The position numbers and the translations under genes are program-made. This document shows positions 33,933 to 42,822 of a stretch of 64,000 bases of DNA, in pieces. Source of the stretch: Gallionella sp. (lineage in GTDB: Bacteria > Pseudomonadota > Gammaproteobacteria > Burkholderiales > Gallionellaceae). A model generated the notes under the pieces. That model searched no databases and had not been told where the DNA came from. It saw only the letters and a list, made by a program, of their open reading frames with translations. The DNA lies in NCBI GenBank assembly GCA_028714075.1, contig JAQTMZ010000005.1:62001-126000 (forward strand). The letters run 5' to 3'. How positions within the stretch are numbered: the first letter of the stretch is position 1; each line of letters starts with the position of its first letter.

Positions 33933-34667
33933 GGTAATTTCCTGATAATCCGTTATGGGTTGAAGTCGTAAAAGTGAGTGTTGAGTGCTATTTTTAACGG
34001 CTCGCCGCCTTCCCTAGATGTGCTGAATCAGGTAGTTTTTCAGGGAATCGACGCAACCTGCCTCCTCAAATTTGGACCATGTGCCATTCTTTGCCATCAA
34101 CCAATCTTTCAGGTGCTGAAACTTATTCAACAAATCTTGATGGGCGAGCCTGTGTTGGGCAAAGTCGAAACCGGCTGCTTATGCGATATTATTTTGTGCA
34201 TAAAAAATCCCTCCTAACTCAAGTCCCTGCGACAGGGTGAAGCCGTCCATACCGATCCCGTCACGCTCACCTTGGTTTCAACAGCCACGAGGCGCGGCAA
34301 CTCCTTCGTTGCGCCGCTTCAGCATGCAAAATCTATGCAGTAAACGATATCCCCTTGCACATGATCTGTGTATCGGTGTTTGTCTGATTGTGGTGTAGGG
34401 CGCAGGGGAATTTATTGTCAGCGTTTGCCTGACAGGGCGGGAGTTAATGCAATAACCAAAAATTACCTTGCAAGCTGGTAGCAAGGGTAGATAGCAATGG
34501 GATGCTCAGACTTGGCGCATTCCTTCCTTTTTCCAGTATCTGTTTGTGGTATCGAGAAGCACTTCGAGCATTTGAATTGCCATCCCTGAAGCGGGCCGTG
34601 GCGCTATGCGATCAGGTTTTTTATTGAAGTGTATTTGGTTTGGGTTCGCCCAACTTGGAGCCCACCT
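33933..34667. other. non-coding region with a hemerythrin-like gene fragment
   Basis: About 735 bp between the EAL/HDOD and feoB genes. Besides the fragment listed next, I see no gene. The sequence near 34220-34480 is free of long reading frames with family resemblance and may contain regulatory sequence for neither neighbour, since both genes end or start away from it. Confidence 0.4.
34014..34178 (-). pseudogene. C-terminal fragment resembling a hemerythrin-like protein
   Basis: A 54-codon frame with no start codon, bounded upstream by a stop, reads AAGFDFAQHRLAHQDLLNKF and ends SLKNYLIQHI. Spacing of His residues and the WL/YL-x-x-HI ending resemble the second half of bacteriohemerythrins such as the intact one at 60083. 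The front half is missing, so it is a remnant. Confidence 0.4.
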
Positions 34668-36455
34668 TTAATATCCCAAGGCTCTCGCACCCTGATAAAA
34701 CGCGAAGCTCGCCAGCCACGCGAGCGCCAGCGACCAGGTGATGACAAACAGGGTATAGCGCATATTTTTGGATTCGCTGCGCAGGGTGGCGACGGTGGCA
34801 AGGCAGGGTGTGTAGATCAGGGTGAACAGCATGAAGCTGTAGGCTTGCACCCAGTCCAGTTGCTGCCCGATTGTGCCGCTGAGCGCATCGCCGCTCAGGC
34901 CGTAAATCACCGCGAGCGAGCCGATAACGATTTCCTTGGCGACGAAGCCGAAGATCAGCGCGATGGTGAGTTGCGGGTTAATGCCGATGGGGTCGAAGAT
35001 CGGGCGCAGCGCGTCGCCGATCATGCCTGCCAGTGTGCCGCTGCTGGCGGGTATGGCAGATGACGGCAGGTGGGTGAGCAGCCAGACCAGCACCACGCCG
35101 GCGATGATGAACTTGGTGGCGCGGCGCAAAAAGTAGCGTACTTCCAGCCAGCCGCGCAGCGCCATCTGGCGGGCGGTGGGAAAGCGGTACGGCGGCAGTT
35201 CCAGCACGAACGGCTCGCTGTTTTTGAAGCGGCCCTTGAATAACAGCGCGGTGAGTATCGCGGCGGCGAAGCTGGACAGATACAGGCTGAACAGCACCAC
35301 CGGTGCGACTTTTGGCGAGAACAGCGCGGCGCTGATGAATACGAACACTTGCAGGCGCGCCGAGCATAACGAGAACGGGATCACCAGCATGGTGAGCAAA
35401 CGCATCGCGCGCGAACGCATCACGCGCGTGCCCATCAGCGCGGGCACGTTGCAGCCGAAACCCATCAGCAGCATCACGAAGCCGCGCCCATCCAGCCCCA
35501 GGCGCGCCATCAGTGCATCCATCAGAAATGCGGCGCGCGACAGATAGCCGCTGTCTTCCACCAGCGCCATGAATAAAAAGAACAGCACGATAATCGGCAC
35601 GAAGGAAGCGACGGTGGCGACACCGTTGTAGATGCCGTCCAGCAGCAAGCCTTGCGCGGCTTGCGGCAAACCGCTCAGTAGCGGGGTGAACGCAACCGCA
35701 CGCAGCCAGGTGAGCAGTTCGGCGATGCCGGTTTGCAACGGTTGCCCGAGCAGGAAAATGCCCTGGAACAGCAGATACATGATGGCGAAGAAAATCGGCA
35801 ACCCCAGCCACGGGTGCAACATCACGTGATCCAGTTTCTCGGTAAGGTTGTCCGACAGGCGCACCGGGATTTGCACGGCATGTTTCAGCACGCGCGCCAT
35901 CTCGGATTCGATATGCTCGTCCTGCTCCAGTTGGCTGCGCACTTGCTCGGCCATGCCGGGCGTGGGGTAACGCAACGCTTTGCTGATGGATTGCAAGGCT
36001 TCGGGATAGCCCGCACCGTATTTTGCGCTGAGCAGGAAAATCGGGATGCCCAGCATTTCAGACATTTTCTTGCTGTCGATGCCGATGCCGAATTTCTTCG
36101 CCTCGTCGGCCATGTTGAGCAGCACCACCAGGTTCATATCGAGTTGCTTGAGTTGCAGCAGCAGGCTCATCTGGCGCTCGATCTGTGTGGCGTTGAGAAT
36201 CACCACGGCGAGATCCGGCACGTTGTCGCGCAGGAAGTGGCGCACTACCTGTTCGTCGTCGGAAAAGCCGTGCAGATCGTAGATGCCGGGCAGGTCGATG
36301 ATTTCCACCATGTCCGAGCCGAGCAGAATTTTGCCGCTGAGCAACTCGACGGTGATGCCCGGCCAGTTGCCGACCCGCGCCGCACCGCCGGTCATGCGGT
36401 TGAACAGCGTGGATTTTCCGGTGTTGGGCATCCCCAATAAGGCAACGCGCTTCAT
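34668..36455 (-). CDS. feoB: ferrous iron transport GTPase FeoB (short form)
   Basis: A 595-residue inner-membrane protein. The N-terminal G domain shows G1 GMPNTGKST, G3 DLPGIYDL and G4 NMAD. The membrane part has two gate-like segments, including CSARLQVFVF and GFGCNVPALMGTR, typical of FeoB. It imports Fe2+ in a GTP-dependent way with FeoA. At 595 residues it is shorter than the roughly 770 of E. coli; the G domain and the long C-terminal membrane core are both compact. The ATG at 36455 overlaps feoA by 4 bp; a longer frame upstream would read over feoA and is rejected. Confidence 0.88.
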   Translation of the reverse strand: MKRVALLGMPNTGKSTLFNRMTGGAARVGNWPGITVELLSGKILLGSDMVEIIDLPGIYDLHGFSDDEQVVRHFLRDNVPDLAVVILNATQIERQMSLLLQLKQLDMNLVVLLNMADEAKKFGIGIDSKKMSEMLGIPIFLLSAKYGAGYPEALQSISKALRYPTPGMAEQVRSQLEQDEHIESEMARVLKHAVQIPVRLSDNLTEKLDHVMLHPWLGLPIFFAIMYLLFQGIFLLGQPLQTGIAELLTWLRAVAFTPLLSGLPQAAQGLLLDGIYNGVATVASFVPIIVLFFLFMALVEDSGYLSRAAFLMDALMARLGLDGRGFVMLLMGFGCNVPALMGTRVMRSRAMRLLTMLVIPFSLCSARLQVFVFISAALFSPKVAPVVLFSLYLSSFAAAILTALLFKGRFKNSEPFVLELPPYRFPTARQMALRGWLEVRYFLRRATKFIIAGVVLVWLLTHLPSSAIPASSGTLAGMIGDALRPIFDPIGINPQLTIALIFGFVAKEIVIGSLAVIYGLSGDALSGTIGQQLDWVQAYSFMLFTLIYTPCLATVATLRSESKNMRYTLFVITWSLALAWLASFAFYQGARALGY

Positions 36456-36709
36456 GTCGCTGCTGACTCCTGGGTGGCTCCCCGGCACACCGTGATTTTG
36501 GCGGCTTCGCTGCGCCGCAGCAGGATGTCGGTAGTGCCGATGCGCACTTGCAACGGGCCGGAGAAGCTGGCCTTGCGGATCAGTTCGACCTGCTTGCCGC
36601 TGCGGAAGCCCAATGCCAGCAGGCGTTGATGCAAGGCTTCTTCGGCGTTTATCGCGACGATGGTGGCGCTGTCGCCGGGGTGCAGGGTGGCAAGGGTGGT
36701 TGCGGGCAT
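36452..36709 (-). CDS. feoA: ferrous iron transport protein FeoA
   Basis: An 85-residue SH3-like protein, with the family pattern HQRLLALGFRSGKQVELI and a C-terminal TDILLRRSEAAKI strand. It supports FeoB-mediated Fe2+ uptake. The ATG at 36709 (MPATTLATLH) gives the usual size; the longer frame back to 36820 overlaps the divergent ccmA promoter region. It overlaps feoB by ATGA, so the pair is translated together. Confidence 0.88.
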   Translation of the reverse strand: MPATTLATLHPGDSATIVAINAEEALHQRLLALGFRSGKQVELIRKASFSGPLQVRIGTTDILLRRSEAAKITVCRGATQESAAT

Positions 36710-36862
36710 GGCGATGGGTAAATTCAACAGTGCGGCTATTATTCCACAGCAGCCCCGCTTTTGTCGCGCCCGTTGCGTGGGCGATGTTGCTGCGCATTGG
36801 CGCGCATTCGCCGGATGCAATCGTATATAATCCCGCGCTGTCCAATTTCAGGTTTTCCCCAC

Positions 36863-37477
36863 ATGCTGGAAGTCAGCAATCTTGCGTGCAGCCGCGGCGA
36901 CCATCGCTTGTTTTCCGGGTTGAGCTTTGCGCTGCATCCCGGGCAGATCATGCAAGTGCAGGGTGCGAACGGTAGCGGGAAAACCAGCCTGCTGCGCACT
37001 CTGTGCGGCTTCCTGATGCCGGATGAGGGGGCGATAGCATGGCGCGGCGAGAGTATTCGCGACCTGGATGAAGAATATTATGCCGAGATGCTGTACCTCG
37101 GGCATTTGAACGCGATCAAGGATGAGTTGAGCGGGTTGGAGAACCTGCGTATTTCGGCCGGTCTTTCCGGGATCGAGCTGGATGAAAAAGAGGCGCTGAC
37201 GGCGTTGCGCCGCATGGGCTTGCGCGGGCGCGAGAGACTGCCGACCAAAGTGCTCTCGCAAGGACAGCGCCGGCGTGTGGCGCTGGCGCGTTTGCTGGTC
37301 AGCGATGCCAGTTTGTGGATACTGGATGAACCATTGACCGCACTGGATGTCGGAGCTGTGGAGTTGATTCAGGGGCTGGTTGCGGAACATCTGGCGCGGC
37401 AGGGGATGGTGATTTTTACCACGCATCAACCGCTGCAAGTGGCAGGGGTGGAAATGCGCAACCTGTCCCTGTCATGA
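36863..37477 (+). CDS. ccmA: cytochrome c biogenesis ABC transporter ATP-binding subunit CcmA
   Basis: A 204-residue ABC ATPase with Walker A GANGSGKTS, signature LSQGQRRRVALAR, Walker B LWILDEP and the switch His in FTTHQPL. With CcmB it powers release of heme-loaded CcmE from the CcmC site in System I cytochrome c maturation. It begins an eight-to-nine gene operon. Its stop overlaps the ccmB start by 4 bp. Confidence 0.95.
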   Translation: MLEVSNLACSRGDHRLFSGLSFALHPGQIMQVQGANGSGKTSLLRTLCGFLMPDEGAIAWRGESIRDLDEEYYAEMLYLGHLNAIKDELSGLENLRISAGLSGIELDEKEALTALRRMGLRGRERLPTKVLSQGQRRRVALARLLVSDASLWILDEPLTALDVGAVELIQGLVAEHLARQGMVIFTTHQPLQVAGVEMRNLSLS

Positions 37478-38175
37478 CAAGTGCAACGGGCATGAGAAAG
37501 TCATCGATGCTTGGTTTGCTGGTGCTGGTGATACGGCGCGATCTGGTGCTGGCGATGCGCCGCCGCGCCGATGTGCTCACCACGCTGATTTTTTTCGTAA
37601 TGGTGGTCAGCCTGTTCCCGCTGGGGGTCGGGCCGGAAATGAGTATGCTGCGCAAGATGGCGCCGGGCGTGTTGTGGGTGGCGGCGCTGTTGTCTTCGAT
37701 GTTGTCGCTGGGACGGTTGTTCTCGGCTGACTATCTGGACGGTACGCTGGAACAGATGATGCTGGCGCCGCAGTCGTTGTCGATGCTGGTGCTGGGCAAG
37801 ATGGCCGCGCACTGGATGGTGTCCGGTTTGCCGCTGGTGCTGATGGCGCCGGTGCTGGGTTTGCAGTTTGACATGTCGGCGCAGGCGCTCGGTGTGTTGA
37901 TTATCGGCCTGCTGTTGGGAACGCCGGTGTTGAGCATGATCGGTGCGATCGGCGCGGCGCTTACCCTGGGGCTGCGCGGTGGAGGGGTGTTGTTGTCGCT
38001 GCTGGTACTGCCGCTGTGCATTCCGGTATTGATTTTCGGTACCGGGGCGGTCGAAGCGGTATCGACCGGGCTAAGTGTGACTTCACACCTGTCCTTACTG
38101 GGCGCAATGCTGGTGTTTGCGCTGGTGTCCACACCGTGGGTGACGGCGCAGGCGTTGCGTATTTCGATGGAGTAA
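37474..38175 (+). CDS. ccmB: heme exporter membrane subunit CcmB
   Basis: A 233-residue inner-membrane protein with six spans. The segment FSADYLDGTLEQMMLAP is the family's most conserved motif. It pairs with CcmA. The first ATG (37474) overlaps ccmA; two more in-frame ATGs follow within 12 codons, and the later ones would give a more usual N-terminus. Confidence 0.93.
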   Translation: MTSATGMRKSSMLGLLVLVIRRDLVLAMRRRADVLTTLIFFVMVVSLFPLGVGPEMSMLRKMAPGVLWVAALLSSMLSLGRLFSADYLDGTLEQMMLAPQSLSMLVLGKMAAHWMVSGLPLVLMAPVLGLQFDMSAQALGVLIIGLLLGTPVLSMIGAIGAALTLGLRGGGVLLSLLVLPLCIPVLIFGTGAVEAVSTGLSVTSHLSLLGAMLVFALVSTPWVTAQALRISME

Positions 38176-38179
38176 TGAA

Positions 38180-38917
38180 TTGGCAATAAACTGGTTTAAA
38201 TATTCTGCACCAACAACCTTCTACGGGCTGGCCGGAAAGCTGATCCCGTGGTTTGCGCTTTCTGCCGCGATTCTTTTTGTCGTCGGGCTATATATCGGTT
38301 TTGTGGTCGCACCGGCGGATGCGCAGCAGGGCGAGTTTTACCGCATTATTTTCATTCATGTGCCGTCTTCCATCCTGTCCATGTTTCTTTACCTGATCAT
38401 GGCGGGTTATGCGGCGCTGGGGTTGATCTTCAATACCCGTCTGTCGGCGATGATGGCCACCGCCATTGCGCCCACCGGCGCGCTGTTCGCCTTCATTTCA
38501 TTGTGGACCGGTGCGTTGTGGGGCAAGCCGATGTGGGGCGCTTGGTGGGTGTGGGATGCGCGCCTGACTTCCGAACTCATTCTGTTGTTTCTGTATCTGG
38601 GTTTCATCGCGCTGCACGCGTCGATTGACGACCCGCGCCGCGCCGACCGCGCCAGCGCATTGCTGGCGATCGTGGGATCGGTCAATGTGCCGATCATTTA
38701 TTTTTCGGTAAAGTGGTGGAATACTTTGCACCAGGGCTCGACCATCAAATTCACCGGAACCACCATGCACGTTGCGATGCAGCAGGCCATGTTTATTATG
38801 CTGGTGGCCTGCTGGCTGTATGCGATTGCGGTGGTGCTGGCGCGCGTGCGCAGCATCATTCTGGAACGCGAACGCAACACTGTCTGGATTGCTGAATTGC
38901 CGGAGGTGCGGTCATGA
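38180..38917 (+). CDS. ccmC: heme handling protein CcmC
   Basis: A 245-residue inner-membrane protein with six spans and the tryptophan-rich heme-binding motif (WGAWWVWDARLTSE) typical of CcmC. It transfers heme to CcmE. The start is a TTG at 38180 with a GGAG site; the nearby ATG is out of frame and meets a stop at once, and 245 residues equals the E. coli length. The gene ends in GGTGCGGTCATGA, a 13-nt sequence repeated exactly before the ccmD start, evidence of an insertion between the two genes. Confidence 0.93.
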   Translation: MAINWFKYSAPTTFYGLAGKLIPWFALSAAILFVVGLYIGFVVAPADAQQGEFYRIIFIHVPSSILSMFLYLIMAGYAALGLIFNTRLSAMMATAIAPTGALFAFISLWTGALWGKPMWGAWWVWDARLTSELILLFLYLGFIALHASIDDPRRADRASALLAIVGSVNVPIIYFSVKWWNTLHQGSTIKFTGTTMHVAMQQAMFIMLVACWLYAIAVVLARVRSIILERERNTVWIAELPEVRS

Positions 38918-39026
38918 CACGGTGCGCGAATGCGGGAGCGCGGGCGTCCTCGCCCGCATGCGGACGGGACGTCCGCGTTCCAGTGCCGACGGGGACATCG
39001 GCGCTCCCATCCAGTAACGTGTCGGG
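38918..39026. repeat. palindromic repeat element inserted between ccmC and ccmD
   Basis: About 109 bp of GC-rich sequence with nested inverted repeats: GCGGAC/GTCCGC, GCCGA/TCGGC, TGCGGG/CCCGCA, and an outer GGGAGCGC/GCGCTCCC pair. It is bracketed by a 13-bp direct repeat (38905-38917 and 39027-39039) which looks like a target-site duplication. The element appears to have no coding capacity. It resembles the dispersed REP/MITE-like palindromes of many bacterial genomes. Confidence 0.75.
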
Positions 39027-39035
39027 GGTGCGGTC

Positions 39036-39251
39036 ATGAATGGCCTGGATATCTGGATGCGGGAAAACCCGCTGGCCTACATTTGGCTGGGTTCCTATGC
39101 CGTTGCGCTGCTTATTTTTGCGATTGAAATCGCGATGGTGAGACACAAGCGCAAAATTACCTTGCAGCAGCTGCGCCTGATGCGTGAAGCGGAAGACGAA
39201 GCACGCGACGATAAATCCGAGAAAAATAATAAATCCGGGGAAGATAACTGA
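39036..39251 (+). CDS. ccmD: heme exporter protein CcmD
   Basis: A 71-residue protein with one membrane segment ([20 protein letters not shown]) and a charged cytoplasmic tail, the standard form of CcmD, which stabilises the CcmABC-CcmE complex. Its start ATG lies within the duplicated 13-nt flank, so before the repeat insertion it would have overlapped the ccmC stop (ATGA). Confidence 0.9.
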   Translation: MNGLDIWMRENPLAYIWLGSYAVALLIFAIEIAMVRHKRKITLQQLRLMREAEDEARDDKSEKNNKSGEDN

Positions 39252-39252
39252 T

Positions 39253-39732
39253 ATGAAGCCGCGCCAGAAAAGATTTGTGTTCATCGTGGTTGCCGTCGCC
39301 GCATTGGCTCTGGTCGTCGGCCTGGTGCTGAATGCGCTGAAAAACAATGTCAGCCTGTACTTTACCCCGACCCAGATTTATAACAAGGAAGCCCCGCAAG
39401 GGCGCAGCTTCCGCATCGGCGGGCTGGTCGAGGAGGGCAGCGTGAAGCGCGAGAAGGACGGCTTGACGGTTAATTTCGTGATCACCGACAAGCATAAGAG
39501 CATGCCGGTTATTTACCGGGGCATCCTGCCGGATTTGTTCAAGGAAGGTAAGGGCGTGGTCGCACAAGGCAAGATCGAAGCCGATGGTGTGATGCATGCC
39601 GAAGAAGTGCTGGCCAAACATGACGAGAACTACATGCCGCCCGAAGCCGCCGATGCGTTGAAAAAAGGCGGGGCCGCGAATGCTTCTGCGGCAACTCAGG
39701 CCGGCGCGCCAGCAACATCTCCAGCCAAATAA
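39253..39732 (+). CDS. ccmE: periplasmic heme chaperone CcmE
   Basis: A 159-residue protein with an N-terminal membrane anchor (residues 8-28) and an OB-fold periplasmic domain. The heme-attaching histidine is His123 in the HDENYMP motif, with Tyr127 as ligand. It carries heme from CcmC to the CcmF-H ligase. The Ala-rich C-terminal tail is typical. It starts directly after ccmD. Confidence 0.95.
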   Translation: MKPRQKRFVFIVVAVAALALVVGLVLNALKNNVSLYFTPTQIYNKEAPQGRSFRIGGLVEEGSVKREKDGLTVNFVITDKHKSMPVIYRGILPDLFKEGKGVVAQGKIEADGVMHAEEVLAKHDENYMPPEAADALKKGGAANASAATQAGAPATSPAK

Positions 39733-39764
39733 TTCTTGGCCAAATAATTCTTGAAAGCTTCAGC

Positions 39765-41762
39765 ATGATTCCAGAGATCGGCCATTTTGCGTTAATCGTT
39801 GCGTTGTTTCTGGCGCTTTGCCTGGGCGTATTGCCGATTATCGGTGCGGCGCGCGATAGCGCGGTATTGATGGGCGTGGCGCGCTCATTGGCGTACGGCC
39901 AGTTCGTGTTTCTCAGTATCGCATTCGGCTGCCTGACTTACGCCTTCGTCGCCAACGATTTTTCCGTGCTGTATGTCGCGCAGCATTCCAACTCGCAGCT
40001 TCCTGTTGCATACCGGGTGGCCGCCGTGTGGGGCGGGCACGAAGGCTCGCTGTTGTTGTGGGCGTTCATTTTGTCCGCGTGGACATTGGCTGTCGCGCTA
40101 TTCAGCAGGCATCTGCCGGAAGAAATGGTGGCGCGCGTGCTGGGCGTGATGGGGCTGGTCGCGGTGGGATTCCTGCTGTTCATGCTGTTTACCTCGAACC
40201 CGTTTGACCGTTTGTTGCCCGCCGCTGCCGACGGGCGCGACCTGAATCCGCTGCTGCAAGACCCCGGCTTGGTGCTGCACCCGCCGATGCTGTACATGGG
40301 CTATGTGGGATTTTCGGTAGCATTTGCGTTTGCCATCGCCGCGCTGCTGGGCGGAAGAATGGATGCCACCTGGGCGCGCTGGTCGCGTCCGTGGACGACC
40401 GTGGCATGGGTGTTCATGACCGGCGGCATCGCGCTGGGCAGCTGGTGGGCCTATTACGAATTGGGCTGGGGCGGCTGGTGGTTCTGGGATCCGGTGGAGA
40501 ATGCCTCGTTCATGCCGTGGCTGGTGGGCACCGCGCTGATCCATTCGCTGGCAGTCACCGAAAAGCGCGGCGCATTCAAGAGCTGGACCGTGCTGTTGGC
40601 GATCGCGGCATTTTCGTTGAGCCTGATGGGCACGTTCCTGGTGCGTTCCGGCGTGCTGACCTCGGTGCATGCATTTGCCACCGACCCCAAGCGCGGCATT
40701 TTTATCCTGTCTTTTCTGGTGACTGTGATCGGCGCATCGCTGCTGCTGTATGCATGGCGCGCGCCAAAAATCGGCTTGGGCGGCAAATTTGATCTGCTGT
40801 CGCGCGAATCATTGCTGCTGTCGAACAACGTGCTGTTTTCAGTTGCGGCAGCCTCGGTGTTTATCGGCACGCTTTATCCGCTGTTCATGGACGCGCTCGG
40901 CCAGGGCAAACTGTCGGTCGGACCGCCGTATTTTCATGCGGTGTTCGTGCCGCTGATGGTACCGATGGTGCTGATGATGGGCCTGGGACCGCTGGCGCGC
41001 TGGAAGAATTTTTCCGCACCGGAGCTGGCCAAACGTGTGCGCTGGGCATTTGCCAGCGCGTTGCTGACCGCGCTGCTATTGCCGCTGACCATGGGCAAAT
41101 GGAGCGCCATGATCGCGCTGGGTCTGTTGCTGGCGTTCTGGATTGTCGCCTCGGTGCTGTTGAGCCTGCGCGAGCGCCTGATCGGGCGCGGCAATTTCAT
41201 GCAGCGCGCGCGCGGCCAATCGTTGAGCTATTACGGCATGCAGTTTGCCCATTTCGGCGTGGCGGTGTTTATCATCGGCGTGACCATGGTGAAAGGTTAT
41301 GAAACCGAGCGCGATGTGCGCATGGATGTCGGCGACACGGTGCAGGCGGGCGGTTATGAATTCCGCTTTAACGGCGTCACGGAAATCCAGGGCCCCAATT
41401 ATGTGGCAGCGCAGGGGCGTGTATCGGCCAGCAAGAATGGCAAACTGGTCACCGAATTATTTCCGGAAAAACGCCAATACAACGTGACCGGTATGCCGAT
41501 GACCGAAGCGGCCATCGACACCGGCTGGCTGGGCGATTTGTATGTGTCGCTGGGCGAGCCGATACCGGACAGCCAGGGAGCATGGGCGGTACGCGTCTAC
41601 ATCAAGCCGTTTGTCGACTGGATCTGGGCGGGTTGCCTGCTGATGGCGCTGGGCGGCGTGCTGGCGGTCAGCGACCGCCGTTACCGGCTGCACCGGAAGA
41701 CTAAGCGGGAATCGGCAAACAAGGGCGGCACAGGCAATATATTGGCAACAGAGGGTAAATAA
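39765..41762 (+). CDS. ccmF: heme lyase subunit CcmF
   Basis: A 665-residue membrane protein, the core of the System I cytochrome c synthetase. It has about 15 spans and the WWD domain (WGGWWFWDPVENASFMPWL) that presents heme, plus conserved His residues in HEGSLLLW and GTALIHSL. It attaches heme to apocytochrome CXXCH motifs together with CcmH/CcmI. Length is normal. Confidence 0.95.
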   Translation: MIPEIGHFALIVALFLALCLGVLPIIGAARDSAVLMGVARSLAYGQFVFLSIAFGCLTYAFVANDFSVLYVAQHSNSQLPVAYRVAAVWGGHEGSLLLWAFILSAWTLAVALFSRHLPEEMVARVLGVMGLVAVGFLLFMLFTSNPFDRLLPAAADGRDLNPLLQDPGLVLHPPMLYMGYVGFSVAFAFAIAALLGGRMDATWARWSRPWTTVAWVFMTGGIALGSWWAYYELGWGGWWFWDPVENASFMPWLVGTALIHSLAVTEKRGAFKSWTVLLAIAAFSLSLMGTFLVRSGVLTSVHAFATDPKRGIFILSFLVTVIGASLLLYAWRAPKIGLGGKFDLLSRESLLLSNNVLFSVAAASVFIGTLYPLFMDALGQGKLSVGPPYFHAVFVPLMVPMVLMMGLGPLARWKNFSAPELAKRVRWAFASALLTALLLPLTMGKWSAMIALGLLLAFWIVASVLLSLRERLIGRGNFMQRARGQSLSYYGMQFAHFGVAVFIIGVTMVKGYETERDVRMDVGDTVQAGGYEFRFNGVTEIQGPNYVAAQGRVSASKNGKLVTELFPEKRQYNVTGMPMTEAAIDTGWLGDLYVSLGEPIPDSQGAWAVRVYIKPFVDWIWAGCLLMALGGVLAVSDRRYRLHRKTKRESANKGGTGNILATEGK

Positions 41763-41764
41763 TC

Positions 41765-42292
41765 ATGATGCGTTTCATACTTCCGTTTATGGTTTTTTTT
41801 GTTGTGGCGGTTTTCCTGTATGTCGGGCTGAGCCTGAATCCGCGCGAAGTGCCGTCACCGCTGGTCGGCAAGGCGGCGCCCGCATTTATTCTGCCGCAAT
41901 TGCATGAGCCGGCCAAACAATTTTCACCGCAAGACATGAAGGGTAAAGTGTGGCTGCTCAACGTGTGGGCTTCGTGGTGTACGGCTTGCGAGGGTGAACA
42001 TCCGGTATTCATGGAGTTGTCGCGCCAGAACCTCGTGCCGATTTACGGGATGGATTACAAGGACAAGCGCGAGAACGGCGAGGCGTGGCTGCGCAAGCAT
42101 GGCAACCCGTATGTCCTGGCCGTATCCGATAACGAAGGCCGCGTGGGCATCGACTACGGCGTATACGGCGTGCCGGAAACCTATGTGATCGACAAGCAGG
42201 GCGTCATTCAGCACAAGCAGATCGGCGCGGTGACGCCGAAAATCCTGAACGACAAGATCCTGCCGCTGGTAAAAGAGTTGCAAGCCAAATGA
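41765..42292 (+). CDS. ccmG: thiol:disulfide oxidoreductase CcmG/DsbE
   Basis: A 175-residue periplasmic thioredoxin-like protein with an N-terminal membrane anchor and active site WCTAC (Cys72, Cys75) followed by EGEHP. It reduces apocytochrome cysteines before heme attachment. A conserved GVPETYVID cis-Pro region is present. The active-site dipeptide Thr-Ala differs from Pro-Thr in E. coli but lies in the range known for betaproteobacteria. It overlaps ccmH by 4 bp. Confidence 0.95.
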   Translation: MMRFILPFMVFFVVAVFLYVGLSLNPREVPSPLVGKAAPAFILPQLHEPAKQFSPQDMKGKVWLLNVWASWCTACEGEHPVFMELSRQNLVPIYGMDYKDKRENGEAWLRKHGNPYVLAVSDNEGRVGIDYGVYGVPETYVIDKQGVIQHKQIGAVTPKILNDKILPLVKELQAK

Positions 42293-42822
42293 AATATCTG
42301 TCGATACTGCTGATGTGCCTGCTGCCGGCTTTATCCCACGCCGGACAGGCAACGGATATGGCCGCCGATCCGGTACTGGAAAAGCGCATGATCGGTTTGG
42401 CGGAGAATCTGCGTTGCCTGGTTTGCCAGAATGAGTCGCTGGCCAGCTCGCATGCCGATCTTGCCGAAGACCTGCGCCGCGAAGTGCGTGAACAAATGCA
42501 GAAGGGCCTGAGCGACCAGGAGATCATCGATTATCTGGTGTCGCGCTACGGTGATTTCGTGCTGTATGACCCGCCGGTAAAAAAATCCACACTGATTCTC
42601 TGGTATGGCCCGTTCGTGCTGCTGCTGCTGGGTGCCGGTGTACTGATTTACCAGTTGCGCAAACGCAAAAGTCAGATTGTCGAAACCGAGTTGTCCGATG
42701 AAGATACGCAGCGTGCTGCTGAATTATTGAACGAAACCCCTCTCCCCAACCCTCTCCCGCAAGCGGGCGAGGGGGCAAACGAATCGCTACGCGAGCGTCA
42801 CGTTGAGGATAACCAAGCATGA
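42289..42822 (+). CDS. ccmH: cytochrome c maturation protein CcmH
   Basis: A 177-residue protein with a signal peptide, the redox motif LRCLVCQN (Cys43, Cys46) and a C-terminal membrane segment (LILWYGPFVLLLLGAGVLIYQ). It cooperates with CcmF and CcmG in reducing and holding apocytochrome. The tail after residue about 150 contains TPLPNPLPQAGEGAN, encoded by a C/T- and G-rich palindrome (about 42738-42775). That peptide is the usual translation of a dispersed intergenic repeat, so the last 30 residues are probably acquired from it. Confidence 0.92.
   Translation: MKYLSILLMCLLPALSHAGQATDMAADPVLEKRMIGLAENLRCLVCQNESLASSHADLAEDLRREVREQMQKGLSDQEIIDYLVSRYGDFVLYDPPVKKSTLILWYGPFVLLLLGAGVLIYQLRKRKSQIVETELSDEDTQRAAELLNETPLPNPLPQAGEGANESLRERHVEDNQA
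42738..42775. repeat. dispersed palindromic repeat inside ccmH
   Basis: CCCCTCTCC...GAGGGGG with a central CGCAAGCGGG hairpin, located in the C-terminal codons of ccmH. The same type of sequence is common between genes in many proteobacteria. Here it is translated. Confidence 0.55.
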
